From NCBI RefSeq assembly GCF_900492205.1, contig NZ_UEYQ01000007.1, positions 124,001 through 188,000 of the forward strand: a stretch of DNA of 64,000 nucleotides, written 5' to 3'. The notes under the pieces are model-generated. The model was not told where the DNA came from, ran no database searches, and saw only the letters and a program-made list of their open reading frames with translations. Position 1 is the first letter of the stretch, and the number at the start of each line of letters is the position of its first letter. Origin of the DNA: Ciceribacter sp. T2.26MG-112.2 (lineage in GTDB: Bacteria; Pseudomonadota; Alphaproteobacteria; Rhizobiales; Rhizobiaceae). Both the position numbers and the translations under genes were made by a program. Of this stretch, positions 49,177 through 58,449 are shown in pieces.

Positions 49177-49658
49177 GGTTTCCTCCCATTTGCCATTCAA
49201 ATCTGGTCTTTGTGGGCCCAATCCCGGCAAGCATCCCGTCAGGGTTGCCGACGATAGTTGAAGCCTCACATCAGCTAAACCAAATTTAGGTGCAATGACA
49301 ATGGGATATTTCCGTCCCATATGGACGAACCTGCCTGTCACACAACCCGCCCGACTAAATCCTGCGCAAAGGGGACAGCGCCATTCGTTCGTGAACGTCC
49401 GGAAAGCCAGCGCCTGATCCCTCAACTAACTCCTTGCGACTTCGACCTCGCTGCGAGATGATCATTGCCTATGTCGACACCGAGAGCATCGGGACACCGA
49501 TCCTCTATGGCCACGACGCCTTCCTAAAACGCAGGATGCGGACCAGAAACGACACCTGGCCGCAATTCGGCATCCATCCTTAAGCCCGCAGCCATAGGCA
49601 CTTCGTCGATGACGGCGGGTCGAGTTGCTTGAGTGTGTTACGGCGTGCCGATTATCAC
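49177..49658. other. Gene-free stretch upstream of ugpB and downstream of hipA
   Basis: This region holds the ugpB promoter region. A short inverted repeat, ATGGGA (49301-49306) and TCCCAT (49315-49320), may be a regulator site. A plus-strand open frame of 41 codons (49458-49583, beginning MIIAYVDTESIG) has no recognisable family and is not called. No other gene is visible. Confidence 0.45.
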
Positions 49659-50912
49659 CTAACCCGCGCAGGTACCGAGGATGGGGGTCATGAGTTGGAC
49701 ATGCGCATCGATACGCTCAAGAACCTTTTCCGGAACGACTTCGCGCTCGGGCAGCAACCACCAAAGCTGATTGACGCGCTCAACGGTATCGGACACCGCC
49801 TTGAGAACGGCGGCCTCGGGCAGGCGGGCACGATTGGCGAAGGCCTTCCAGCGTTGTACGTCCATCGCCTTGAAGGAACGTTCGCCGGAGAGTGACAGCG
49901 CCATGGCATCCGCCGGGATGTAAGGGATCGTCGAGAGCACGTCGTAGACGGGCGCAAATTCCGGCCTGTCCCCTGCCCCGCGATAAATCAGCGACCAGTT
50001 CTTCAAGTGCATGTCGCCATTGCCGGTCACGGCAGCCAAAGCCAACCGGCGGACGAATTCGAGCGCGGCGCCCGACGAGACGGCAACATTCAAAGCCGCG
50101 GCAATATCGTGATAGGCGGCTCCTTCATATTTTCTGGAAGGATGGACGCCAAACACCTGCGCGAAATCCTCGATATGGATCCGCTCTCCCCCGGCTCCCC
50201 GATCGAAACGTCGGAGGAGCAGAACGCTTCCGTCCGATAGCGTCCTGAACTCTTCCGGAATACCATCGAATTCTGACTGCTCAACAAGCTCGCGTTCGGG
50301 GACGTCCATGCCAATCGCTTCAGCAAGAGCGAGATTGGCATATTCGTTTTCCGACACGCCGGGAAACGCTGTCGATGGAAACTTGGCGATGTAGGAGCCC
50401 TGCTCATCTCCCAGCGGCAGTGTAAGGCCGCCGCCTTTGCCCGTGTTCTTGATGACAGAGAGCTTCATCTGAACGCCGGCGAGCGAAAATCGAGCTTTCG
50501 ACTTTGGGACAGGCAGGCCGTCGTGGCGAGCAATCGTTCTGTCACTTGGGACCACGCGGACAGCACCCGGAAGATCCGACCCTAGTGCTACGAGCAGATC
50601 GAAATCATTACCCGAGCGAACGCTGCCCGCGTGGTGCTTCTCCATGGCTTCACGCAGTTTGTCTTCGGGAAGGAGATTGGCAAAGAATGCCGGTAGCGCT
50701 CGGGCGACAGGCTTGGGGTCCTTACGAAGCCCTCCGCTCGCCGCGCGGAAGGACAGGCTCAGCACGGGGAATCCGCCTGTTGCACGATAGCTTCCCTCGA
50801 AACTGAACGCATTGAAGTCGCCGGGCGTCCTGACGATCGTCCCGACTTTCAGGTCGTTCAATAGAACGTCAAGCGACCAAATGGACCTTGCATCGGAAGA
50901 TGGCTCAAGCAT
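49659..50912 (-). CDS. hipA: HipA-family serine/threonine kinase toxin
   Basis: A 417-residue kinase of the HipA type. It shows AGVQMKLSV (about 145-153), catalytic GNGDMHLKN (about 297-305, Asp300) and the metal-binding Asp in APVYDVLST. HipA toxins phosphorylate glutamyl-tRNA synthetase or related targets and are blocked by HipB. ATG at 50912 overlaps the hipB end by eight bases and has GGGGA nearby; ATGs at 50918 and 50924 are alternatives. Residues appear intact, so the toxin may be active. Confidence 0.85.
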   Translation of the reverse strand: MLEPSSDARSIWSLDVLLNDLKVGTIVRTPGDFNAFSFEGSYRATGGFPVLSLSFRAASGGLRKDPKPVARALPAFFANLLPEDKLREAMEKHHAGSVRSGNDFDLLVALGSDLPGAVRVVPSDRTIARHDGLPVPKSKARFSLAGVQMKLSVIKNTGKGGGLTLPLGDEQGSYIAKFPSTAFPGVSENEYANLALAEAIGMDVPERELVEQSEFDGIPEEFRTLSDGSVLLLRRFDRGAGGERIHIEDFAQVFGVHPSRKYEGAAYHDIAAALNVAVSSGAALEFVRRLALAAVTGNGDMHLKNWSLIYRGAGDRPEFAPVYDVLSTIPYIPADAMALSLSGERSFKAMDVQRWKAFANRARLPEAAVLKAVSDTVERVNQLWWLLPEREVVPEKVLERIDAHVQLMTPILGTCAG

Positions 50913-51216
50913 TAGCATCCCCATCGGGGTGGGAAATGAAAGCTGGCAGATCATCGTAGTCATCATGCGGCCGTAGCAGGGCGTCAACTGCTGGGACCAT
51001 CGCCTGAGGGATCAACATCAACTCAAGCCCAAGCGCCCGTGAAATGTTGATCAAGGTGGTCGTCCTGGCAGCACTGCTCCCCGCCTCGATCTCGCGATAC
51101 CGAGGACGCGACAGTCCCGCCATGTCCGCCACCTGCTCTTGCGTGAGTCCCAGCCCCTTACGGGTCGCCTTCAACAGATCGCCGATTTCCAGCAATGCCT
51201 CTGATGCCGCCTCCAT
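50905..51216 (-). CDS. hipB: HipB-like antitoxin, XRE family
   Basis: A 103-residue DNA-binding protein with an XRE helix-turn-helix (residues 10-65, including LTQEQVADMAGLSRPRYREIE) and an acidic tail. It is the antitoxin to the adjacent HipA and should repress their shared promoter. Repeated ATGATA/TATCAT sites lie just upstream (51230-51298). Confidence 0.87.
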   Translation of the reverse strand: MEAASEALLEIGDLLKATRKGLGLTQEQVADMAGLSRPRYREIEAGSSAARTTTLINISRALGLELMLIPQAMVPAVDALLRPHDDYDDLPAFISHPDGDANA

Positions 51217-51229
51217 TGATCTCTATACC

Positions 51230-51298
51230 TATCATATTCCGAGTAAATGATATGCCTTTGTATCATTACGACCGGCGTTGAGTCAAGCTAATGATATG
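51230..51298. promoter_or_regulatory. Repeated inverted operator sites upstream of hipBA
   Basis: TATCAT (51230-51235) pairs with ATGATA (51247-51252), and TATCATTA (51261-51268) pairs with TAATGATA (51289-51296). AATGATATG is also repeated directly at 51246-51254 and 51290-51298. These are good candidates for HipB autoregulation. Confidence 0.55.
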
Positions 51299-51463
51299 TT
51301 AACGGATCACATAGCGAACACATGATCTGTTTACGGCTCTTATCCTTAAATGGCCCTTGGGGGTATCGCGGCCAAATTGCCCCTGTTCGGCTCGCCCCTG
51401 GCAAACATATGCGGCCCATCTGGAGTACTGCCTCGAAATGGCGGCCTCCGGACCGGAGCACTT

Positions 51464-51482
51464 CAAGCTCATTATGAGCTTG
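51464..51482. repeat. Perfect 19-base palindrome in intergenic sequence
   Basis: CAAGCTCAT (51464-51472) and ATGAGCTTG (51474-51482) are perfect arms around one base. The surrounding 51299-51599 sequence holds no recognisable gene. It could be a protein-binding site or part of a dispersed intergenic repeat. Confidence 0.5.
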
Positions 51483-51599
51483 TGCCGAAATTTGTCGGAC
51501 ATAGGCACATTTGATGGGCGTGGCTGGTCGGGGTCACCCCTTCCTCGCTCAGCGAGCAAGAACCGCAGCTCGCTCCCGAGCCTATGATGTGACGGTCCT

Positions 51600-51735
51600 G
51601 AAAACGAAAAAGCCTGCCGCAGGAGGAGGTGCGGCAGGTTTTCCGAAAAGAACCGAACAGACACTCAAGAGGACGAGCGCCGGCTCCGACAGAGGCCCCA
51701 TGGGAGGAGGAGCGGGCCGTCTGAATTCGAAGATT
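51600..51735 (-). ncRNA. Candidate sRNA with two anti-Shine-Dalgarno hairpin loops (CcsR/alpha-r14-like)
   Basis: On the minus strand two hairpins present CUCCUCC-type loops. The first stem is GGCCC/GGGCC (51694-51698, 51714-51718), with loop GCTCCTCCTCCCATG. The second is CCTGCCGC/GCGGCAGG (51613-51620, 51631-51638), with loop ACCTCCTCCT, followed by a T-rich CTTTTTCGTTTT tail, a good intrinsic terminator. Two such loops plus terminator is the layout of rhizobial alpha-r14/NfeR1 and Rhodobacter CcsR RNAs, which pair with ribosome-binding sites. A DUF1127 gene lies upstream on the same strand, as for CcsR. The 5' end is estimated. Confidence 0.7.
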
Positions 51736-51888
51736 TGCGGGGGGAAGCGCATCGCTTCGGTCAAAACCAAGATACCCATGCCCGCTGCACATTAAACAGA
51801 CTTTGCTGCAGTGCAGCCATGTGAAGAATGCAGGAGTTAATCCTGACGAGAGCGATCTCCAGCACAGCGCCTCGCTCCGGCCAGACAT

Positions 51889-51914
51889 AGAAACGCCCGC
51901 GTCATCAGCGGGCG
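51889..51914 (-). terminator. Stem-loop after the DUF1127 gene
   Basis: CGCCCGC (51894-51900) and GCGGGCG (51908-51914) form a seven-base-pair stem with a seven-base loop; TTTCTAT follows on the minus strand. It lies 34 bases after the DUF1127 stop and may be a weak terminator or a processing site ahead of the sRNA. Confidence 0.5.
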
Positions 51915-51947
51915 CAGTATCACTCAGGGTGAGCAGGAAAAGGCTGT

Positions 51948-52094
51948 TTAGCGAGCAACCGACTGGCGAGCAACGCTGGGAATGTCGGCGCGATTGATAC
52001 CGAGGTCCTGCAGTTCGCGCGAACTCATGCGGCCAAGTTCAATAACGGTCTGACGATACTTGCGCCAGTTGTTGAAGGAGCGTGCTACGTTCAT
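51948..52094 (-). CDS. DUF1127 small protein, 48 residues
   Basis: The frame from ATG 52094 gives MNVARSFNNWRKYRQTVIEL, then GRMSSRELQDLGINRADIP, the full arginine-rich DUF1127 domain. AAGGGG stands seven bases upstream. Such proteins are too short for most gene finders. In Rhodobacter a DUF1127 protein is co-transcribed with CcsR sRNAs and takes part in RNA metabolism and stress adaptation; in Agrobacterium they affect phosphate and stress responses. It lies upstream of the anti-SD sRNA on the same strand, so a common transcript is likely. Confidence 0.88.
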   Translation of the reverse strand: MNVARSFNNWRKYRQTVIELGRMSSRELQDLGINRADIPSVARQSVAR

Positions 52095-52263
52095 GATGAT
52101 CCCCTTTCATGAGGTCTCTTGACGCCAGCAACCGAGCTTCGGTTCCAACGTCGTTTCTATGATTTGAATATGGGCTCTTGTGCGGTCCTCGATAAGGCAC
52201 AAGGTTTCAAGTCGGTCATGCGCTCAAAGCATGGGTCCAATCAGAGACGAGCTGAAAAAACTA

Positions 52264-52986
52264 TCAGACCCGGAACCGGTCGAAGGCGGTCAGTCGTTTG
52301 ATTGGAGGATCGGCGTACGAATAACGGTAGATTTCGGCCCTGATATAGCGGAGTTCACCATCGAGCGCGTCTTCGCCAACCTCGATCCACCAGGATTTCG
52401 GGCGGCCGTCACTTCCGTCGGACCAGCAATAGCCTCGCGCCTTCAGGTGATCTTTCATGTCAAAGGGACTGTTCTCTGCGAAAATATGGACACGCGACCG
52501 CTGGCTTGCTTCATAGAGCTCGGCAAAAGCGGAGCACGCCGATTCATCGACGTCCCGGGCGAGGACCTCCAGTAGCGCGAAACAATCGTCGACAGCGCGA
52601 TGACCTTCATGAAAATAGCCTGCCTGCCCGATCAGATATCCGAGCTTGGTGCCTTCATATCCTCGCGACGACCAGTCGATCTCGGAGTTAGAGCAAGCCC
52701 AGGCCTTGCCAGAAAACGGGTGAGAAAATGCCTCGCAGAATGGCCGGTCGAGGCCGGCATTGTGAGCGATCAGTAGATCGGCAGGCTCGATCAGCGCTTG
52801 TATCGCCGCCATGTCAATCAACTCCCCAGCGACCATATCGTCGGTGATCCCGGTGAGTCTGGTGATGTCGGAAGGAATCGAAACGCTCGGCTGCTGAAGC
52901 CCACCGTAAATCCCGGTCACGTCACCATCGATTGCCGCTGGAAAGGGGCTGCCACCATCCGTGCCGACCTTTTCAGGCGAGAACAA
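52264..52986 (-). pseudogene. DEDD 3'-5' exonuclease, truncated at its 5' end
   Basis: From TTG at 52986 the frame encodes 240 residues matching the central and C-terminal parts of a DnaQ/RNase T-like exonuclease: PSDITRLTGITDDMVAG, ExoII AHNAGLDRPFC and ExoIII HRAVDDC. The N-terminal Exo I motif (DxExT), needed for metal binding, is absent and replaced by unrelated sequence up to the TetR gene. The protein should be inactive unless a start or frame upstream is missed. A deletion joining the TetR gene to this fragment would explain it. Confidence 0.6.
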
Positions 52987-52997
52987 AGGGGCGTCCT

Positions 52998-53657
52998 TCA
53001 GTATCTTGCGGAAGAAGCGCTTTGCGGCCGACTGCGGATGCCGTCGATCTGGGTCGTGACAATCCGCTCTGCCAATACCTGTCGATCTACTTCTGTCTCG
53101 CCGGGCGCGGGCCGATACCAGACGGAGAGCCAGTTGACGGCGCCCAGCATTGCCTTCGCGCTTATCGAGATATCGATATCGCGGATAGATCCATCGGCGA
53201 CTCCTTCCTGCAGAACCTGCTTGAAAAGATTCTCGAAGCGTCGGCGGATGGCGATGAGATCGTCCAGCGTGCGCCGCTGATCCGGGGTCGTGGCAGCCAT
53301 ACGGTGCATGTGCACACCTTGCACGACTACAGCCTCGAAGGCCGCATTTGTCATCATCGCCATGGCATGCGCGGTCAGCATCGCCCTGAGGCGGGCAACA
53401 CCCGTTCCTTCAATTTCCATCGAAGGTTCGACCGCCCGAAAGAGCCGTTCCATGCCCTCGCGATGGACGTCGAAGAAGAGGTCGGTCTTGGAGGAATAGT
53501 AGTGGTAGATACGACCTTTAGTAGCGCCGAGGCGGCGTGCCACATCATCAATGCTCGTGGCAGAAAAGCCCTGCTCCATGAAGCATTGCGCCGCTGTCTC
53601 CAGGATATCCGCATTGCCGGTGCCGTCTGTCCTGATCTGGCGGCGATTCTGGACCAT
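52998..53657 (-). CDS. TetR-family regulator of acyl-CoA island
   Basis: A 219-residue regulator. The N-terminal helix-turn-helix is ATSIDDVARRLGATKGRIYHYYSSKTDLF, followed by an all-helical ligand domain. ATG at 53657 (MVQNRRQIR) has AAGGAG eight bases upstream; a longer frame is not supported. It diverges from the MaoC gene. The palindrome CATACT-N4-AGTATG stands in this spacer and again at 62837-62852 in front of the crotonase and ligase genes, so this protein is the probable repressor of the whole island, with an acyl-CoA as likely inducer. Confidence 0.87.
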   Translation of the reverse strand: MVQNRRQIRTDGTGNADILETAAQCFMEQGFSATSIDDVARRLGATKGRIYHYYSSKTDLFFDVHREGMERLFRAVEPSMEIEGTGVARLRAMLTAHAMAMMTNAAFEAVVVQGVHMHRMAATTPDQRRTLDDLIAIRRRFENLFKQVLQEGVADGSIRDIDISISAKAMLGAVNWLSVWYRPAPGETEVDRQVLAERIVTTQIDGIRSRPQSASSARY

Positions 53658-53760
53658 GGGCAGTTCTCCTTTGTATTCACTATAGTTATGGCCCGCCCGG
53701 GAAGGCAACTGCCTGCGTCTCTCGCCTAAAAATGCCACTGGACAAACTGAGTCGCAAGTG

Positions 53761-53776
53761 CATACTACCCAGTATG
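53761..53776. promoter_or_regulatory. TetR-type operator, first copy
   Basis: CATACT (53761-53766), four bases, and AGTATG (53771-53776) form a 16-base palindrome between the TetR gene and the MaoC gene. The same arms recur at 62837-62852, so it is a regulon site, not chance. Confidence 0.7.
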
Positions 53777-53840
53777 TTGTAACGGTGTGCGATATTTCGC
53801 AGACCTATCGCGCCGTATGAGTTTCAGGAGAAACAGGATT

Positions 53841-54299
53841 TTGGACACTCTCCCCCCAGCCAAGAACTGCGTGCGAGTCGATTCCGCGGCACCCCTCGTC
53901 ACAGACTGGATGCAGGTCGACCAGGACTTGATCGATCGCTTTGCCGACGTCGTTGACGACCATCAGTTCATTCATGTCGATCCCTTGCGCGCGACCAATG
54001 AAAGCGTCTTCGGTGGCACGATTGCCCATGGCTTTCTCGTTCTCTCTCTGTTGACGAAGCTCAGCCGGCAAGTTTTTGCCGAACCTGCAACTGGAGTAGT
54101 CGAGATCAATTACGGCTTCAACAAGGTTCGCTTCCTGGCGCCAGTGAGGTCCGGTGCCCGCATTCGCGCGCGCTTTGATCTCGTCGCCAGCCAACAGAAG
54201 GGAAGCGGCACCCTCGCCTCCTACGTTGCCACCATCGATATCCAAGGCCAGTCAAAGCCCGCACTTGCCGCAGACTGGCTCGTGTTGACAACGAATTGA
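53841..54299 (+). CDS. MaoC-like acyl-CoA hydratase
   Basis: A 152-residue hot-dog protein with the R-hydratase/MaoC signature: MQVDQDLIDRFADVVDDHQFIHVD, and catalytic Asp and His in the DDHQFIHVDP and GTIAHGFLVLSLL segments. It hydrates a 2-enoyl-CoA. The start is uncertain: TTG at 53841 has AGGAG ten bases upstream, and ATG at 53817 is in frame but precedes that site. It is the first gene of the plus-strand operon with the SDR, thioesterase and thiolase. Confidence 0.82.
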   Translation: MDTLPPAKNCVRVDSAAPLVTDWMQVDQDLIDRFADVVDDHQFIHVDPLRATNESVFGGTIAHGFLVLSLLTKLSRQVFAEPATGVVEINYGFNKVRFLAPVRSGARIRARFDLVASQQKGSGTLASYVATIDIQGQSKPALAADWLVLTTN

Positions 54300-54310
54300 G
54301 GACTGGAGCT

Positions 54311-55225
54311 ATGAGCATCTCATTCAAAAACCGCGTTGCCATCGTGACAGGGGCCGGAGGCGGCCTCGGCCGCGCTTACGCGCTCGAACTCGCCGCTCGC
54401 GGCGCTACGGTCGTCATCAACGACTTCGGCGGGTCGCGCGACGGGAGGGGCGGTTCGAGCGAGGCGGCTGAAAAGGTTGTGGCGGAGATCCGCGAAAAGG
54501 GCGGGCAGGCGATAGCCGACGGTGGTAACGTCACCCGCTTCGAGGACATGCAGGCGCTTGTTGCCCGCACGCTGGCGGAATTTGGCCGTATCGATGTGCT
54601 GATCAACAATGCCGGCATCCTGCGCGACAAGACTTTTGCGAAAATGTCGACGGAAGATTTCCGCGCTGTCGTCGACGTGCATCTCATCGGATCGGCCAAT
54701 GCGACGAAGGCTGTCTGGGAAGTCATGCGCGGACAGAACTATGGCCGCATTCTTATGACCTCCTCCACCTCCGGGGTCTACGGCAATTTCGGCCAGTCGA
54801 ACTACGGCGCCGCCAAGGCCGGGCTCATCGGCTTGATGAACGTCCTGCATTTCGAAGGCGCCCGCTACGGCATCAAGGTCAACGCCGTGTTGCCGACGGC
54901 AGCGACCCGAATGACCGGCGACATGATGGACGAGGAGATGCTGCACCACCTCGCGCCGGAAAACGTCGTTCCGGCCGCACTCTTCCTCGTCGGCGAGGAG
55001 GCTCCGAGCCGCGTTGCGCTCCTGGCTGGAGCCGGCACCGTGGCGCGCATGGCTATTGTTGAAAGCCAGGGTGTCTACCTGCCGGCAGACAAGCGCACAC
55101 CGGAGGCGGTTGCCGAAACCTTCACGACCATATCCAGCCTCGATAGTTCAATAGAGACCGAAGCCGGGCTCGCGCATGTCGATCGCATCATCGCCAACGC
55201 ACGGACCGCGGTAGCCAAGGCATGA
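54311..55225 (+). CDS. SDR-family 3-hydroxyacyl-CoA dehydrogenase-like protein
   Basis: A 304-residue short-chain dehydrogenase resembling the dehydrogenase part of peroxisomal multifunctional enzyme type 2. It has TGAGGGLG (13-20), NNAG (about 99-102), Ser151/152 and YGAAK (Tyr165, Lys169). The MaoC hydratase is encoded just upstream, so a hydratase-dehydrogenase pair for R-3-hydroxyacyl-CoA is likely. Its stop overlaps the next gene by ATGA. Confidence 0.88.
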   Translation: MSISFKNRVAIVTGAGGGLGRAYALELAARGATVVINDFGGSRDGRGGSSEAAEKVVAEIREKGGQAIADGGNVTRFEDMQALVARTLAEFGRIDVLINNAGILRDKTFAKMSTEDFRAVVDVHLIGSANATKAVWEVMRGQNYGRILMTSSTSGVYGNFGQSNYGAAKAGLIGLMNVLHFEGARYGIKVNAVLPTAATRMTGDMMDEEMLHHLAPENVVPAALFLVGEEAPSRVALLAGAGTVARMAIVESQGVYLPADKRTPEAVAETFTTISSLDSSIETEAGLAHVDRIIANARTAVAKA

Positions 55226-55677
55226 CGGCAGTACCGGCGCGGGCGACCGCACAACACAGGCAGGAATATCGCCGGTTCTTCGACATGGAGACCCGTTGGA
55301 ACGACATGGACTGCTACGGCCACATGAACAATGTCGTCTACATGGAATACTTCGATTCCGCACTCAACCGCGTGCTGATCGAGGGTGGCGCGCTTGATCT
55401 TCATGGCGAAGGGCCGATCGGCGTGGTGGCTCAGAGCTACACGAATTACTTCTCCGAGGTTACCTATCCCGACCGCGTCACGGTCGGGGTTCGGGTCGAT
55501 CGGATCGGCAATACCAGCCTGTCCTGGGGCTTCGCGCTTTTCCGCGAGAATGAGGATCACGCGGCAGCGCAGGGTAGTTACGTCCACGTCTATGTCGATC
55601 GCACAACACGCCGGCCGGTCGCCCTTGGCCCGCAGCATCGGGCTTTGGCGGAACGCCTGCTGTTTTCGAAGAATTGA
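55222..55677 (+). CDS. Acyl-CoA thioesterase (4-hydroxybenzoyl-CoA thioesterase family)
   Basis: A 151-residue hot-dog-fold thioesterase with the motif [23 protein letters not shown], whose Asp and Asn-rich turn is the family's active-site region. It hydrolyses acyl-CoA to acid and CoA, perhaps to free CoA during catabolism. It is coupled to the SDR upstream by ATGA. The thiolase start lies 13 bases downstream. Confidence 0.87.
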   Translation: MTAVPARATAQHRQEYRRFFDMETRWNDMDCYGHMNNVVYMEYFDSALNRVLIEGGALDLHGEGPIGVVAQSYTNYFSEVTYPDRVTVGVRVDRIGNTSLSWGFALFRENEDHAAAQGSYVHVYVDRTTRRPVALGPQHRALAERLLFSKN

Positions 55678-55690
55678 GGAGGAGATCGTC

Positions 55691-56893
<1,203 letters not shown>

Positions 56894-56935
56894 CAGCTTG
56901 GAGCGTTGCTGCGGCGTCGGTTCTCGCCATCAACG

Positions 56936-56974
56936 ACAATGCCCCGGACACTTTGGGTGTGTCCGGGGCATTGT
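56936..56974. terminator. Bidirectional terminator between convergent operons
   Basis: ACAATGCCCCGGACAC (56936-56951) and GTGTCCGGGGCATTGT (56959-56974) form a perfect 16-base-pair stem with a seven-base loop. It sits between the convergent thiolase and thioesterase genes, so it can end both transcripts. No long U-tract is present on either side. Confidence 0.75.
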
Positions 56975-56997
56975 GGCTTTCAGTACCTTGAGGAACA

Positions 56998-57474
56998 TCA
57001 GCCGCGCGACAGACCGACCCGCCGGTTGAGCCAGGGGGCGCGCTCGATATCCCGATGCGCTTTGAGATCGGCCATCACCTGCTCAAGCGATGGACCGGGC
57101 AGCGGTGCAGAACGTGGTAATCCGTCCGCACGGGACACATGCATCAGTAGCTGCTCACACAGAGCCAACTCGTCGTTCGCGGCATTGCTCAGGCGCATGA
57201 AGAGATGCAGGCGTTTCGCGTCGGCCGCGAGCACGACAAGGTCAACGTGGAGGGCTTCTCCGGCATGACATTCCCTGAGGAAACCGATGCGACTGTCGAG
57301 GGTATAAAGTGTCGCCGCGGTCTCTGCCCTGTAGCCTGCATTGATACCGATCCGGTCCATATAGGCGGTCGCGGCGTTGGAAAACACGATACCGTAGGCG
57401 TAGTCGCCCATATGGCCGTTGTAGTCCACCCACGCATCGCAAACCGTGGCTGAGAGAATGCGCGTCGGACTCAT
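56998..57474 (-). CDS. Hot-dog fold thioesterase family protein
   Basis: A 158-residue protein resembling acyl-CoA thioesterases: VCDAWVDYNGHMGDYAYGIVFSNAATAYM, then RIGFLRECHAGEALHVDL. ATG at 57474 overlaps the LivM stop (ATGA), so it is the last gene of the leftward transporter operon; a longer frame upstream lacks support. Similar proteins occur beside carnitine/betainyl-CoA pathways, but the substrate is not determinable here. Confidence 0.8.
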   Translation of the reverse strand: MSPTRILSATVCDAWVDYNGHMGDYAYGIVFSNAATAYMDRIGINAGYRAETAATLYTLDSRIGFLRECHAGEALHVDLVVLAADAKRLHLFMRLSNAANDELALCEQLLMHVSRADGLPRSAPLPGPSLEQVMADLKAHRDIERAPWLNRRVGLSRG

Positions 57475-58448
57475 CGGCGGTTCCAGCGGAGGATGGCAGC
57501 CTCGATTTCGCCGACGATGCCGCGGCGGAAGGCGAGGACGCACAGCATGAATGTTGCGCCAGTGATCACTGTGACCGGGAATTCGGAGGTGGCAAGCACG
57601 TTCTGCAAGATCACCACGAGACCTGCCCCGACCACCGGTCCGAGAAATGTACCGATGCCGCCCATTAGCGTCATCAGGATCACCTCGCCGGACATCTGCC
57701 AGGTAACGTCGGTCAGCGTCGCGAACTGGAAGATCAGCGCCTTTGTCGATCCTGCAAGGCCGGCAATTGCCGCCGACATCACGAAAGCCGACAGCTTATA
57801 GGCGTTGACGGATAGACCAAGCGAAATCGCCCGCGTCTCGTTTTCGCGGATCGATTTCAGGACCACACCGAAGGGCGAGTTGACAATCCGCCAGATGGCG
57901 AACATGCCCAGCAGGAAAATTGCGAGAACGAAATAGTACATGTTCATCGTTTGGCTGAGATCGATCAAGCCAAAGAGCGTTCCGCGTTTCACGCCCTGGA
58001 TACCGTCTTCGCCGCCGGTAAACGGGGCCTGCAGGCAGAAGAAGTAAAACATTTGCGACAGGGCGAGCGTGATCATCGCGAAATAGATGCCTTGCCTTCT
58101 AATAGCGAAGAAGCCGATCACCGCACCGATTACGATGGCGCTTAAAACACCGGCCAGCATGGCAAGTTCGGGCGGAAACCCCCATATTTTCGCCGCGTGG
58201 GCCGTCACATAGGCGGCACCTCCGAAGAACGCCGCATGGCCGAAGGACAAAAGTCCCGTGTAGCCGAGCAGCAGGTTGAAGGCCGAGGCGAACAGCGCAA
58301 AACAAAGGATCTTCATCAAGAAGATGGGGTAGAAGAACATCGGCGCAGCGACGAGTGAGACAATGCCGATGAAAACACCGAGGAGCCGTAAGGGAGCGCG
58401 GCCCGCGGCCGGCCCAGTAACGGGCTGGGACAAGCACGTTTCAGTCAT
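57471..58448 (-). CDS. Branched-chain-amino-acid-type ABC permease LivM
   Basis: A 325-residue permease of the LivM family with eight to ten hydrophobic segments. It has the LLGYTGLLSFGHAAFFGGAAY and GGIGTFLGPVVGAGLVVI motifs. It pairs with the LivH-type permease whose gene ends just one base before its own start. The importer serves the adjacent acyl-CoA catabolic genes and so probably carries an organic acid rather than amino acids (inference). Confidence 0.88.
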   Translation of the reverse strand: MTETCLSQPVTGPAAGRAPLRLLGVFIGIVSLVAAPMFFYPIFLMKILCFALFASAFNLLLGYTGLLSFGHAAFFGGAAYVTAHAAKIWGFPPELAMLAGVLSAIVIGAVIGFFAIRRQGIYFAMITLALSQMFYFFCLQAPFTGGEDGIQGVKRGTLFGLIDLSQTMNMYYFVLAIFLLGMFAIWRIVNSPFGVVLKSIRENETRAISLGLSVNAYKLSAFVMSAAIAGLAGSTKALIFQFATLTDVTWQMSGEVILMTLMGGIGTFLGPVVGAGLVVILQNVLATSEFPVTVITGATFMLCVLAFRRGIVGEIEAAILRWNRR

Positions 58449-58449
58449 A

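Noticed and set aside
49290-49345. Possible PHO box upstream of ugpB
   Set aside because: Only single half-sites (TTGTCAT and CTGTCAC) are present, without the second direct repeat at the right spacing.
49458-49583. 41-codon plus-strand frame beginning MIIAYVDTESIG
   Set aside because: No recognisable family and no good ribosome site; it could be a remnant but there is no evidence.
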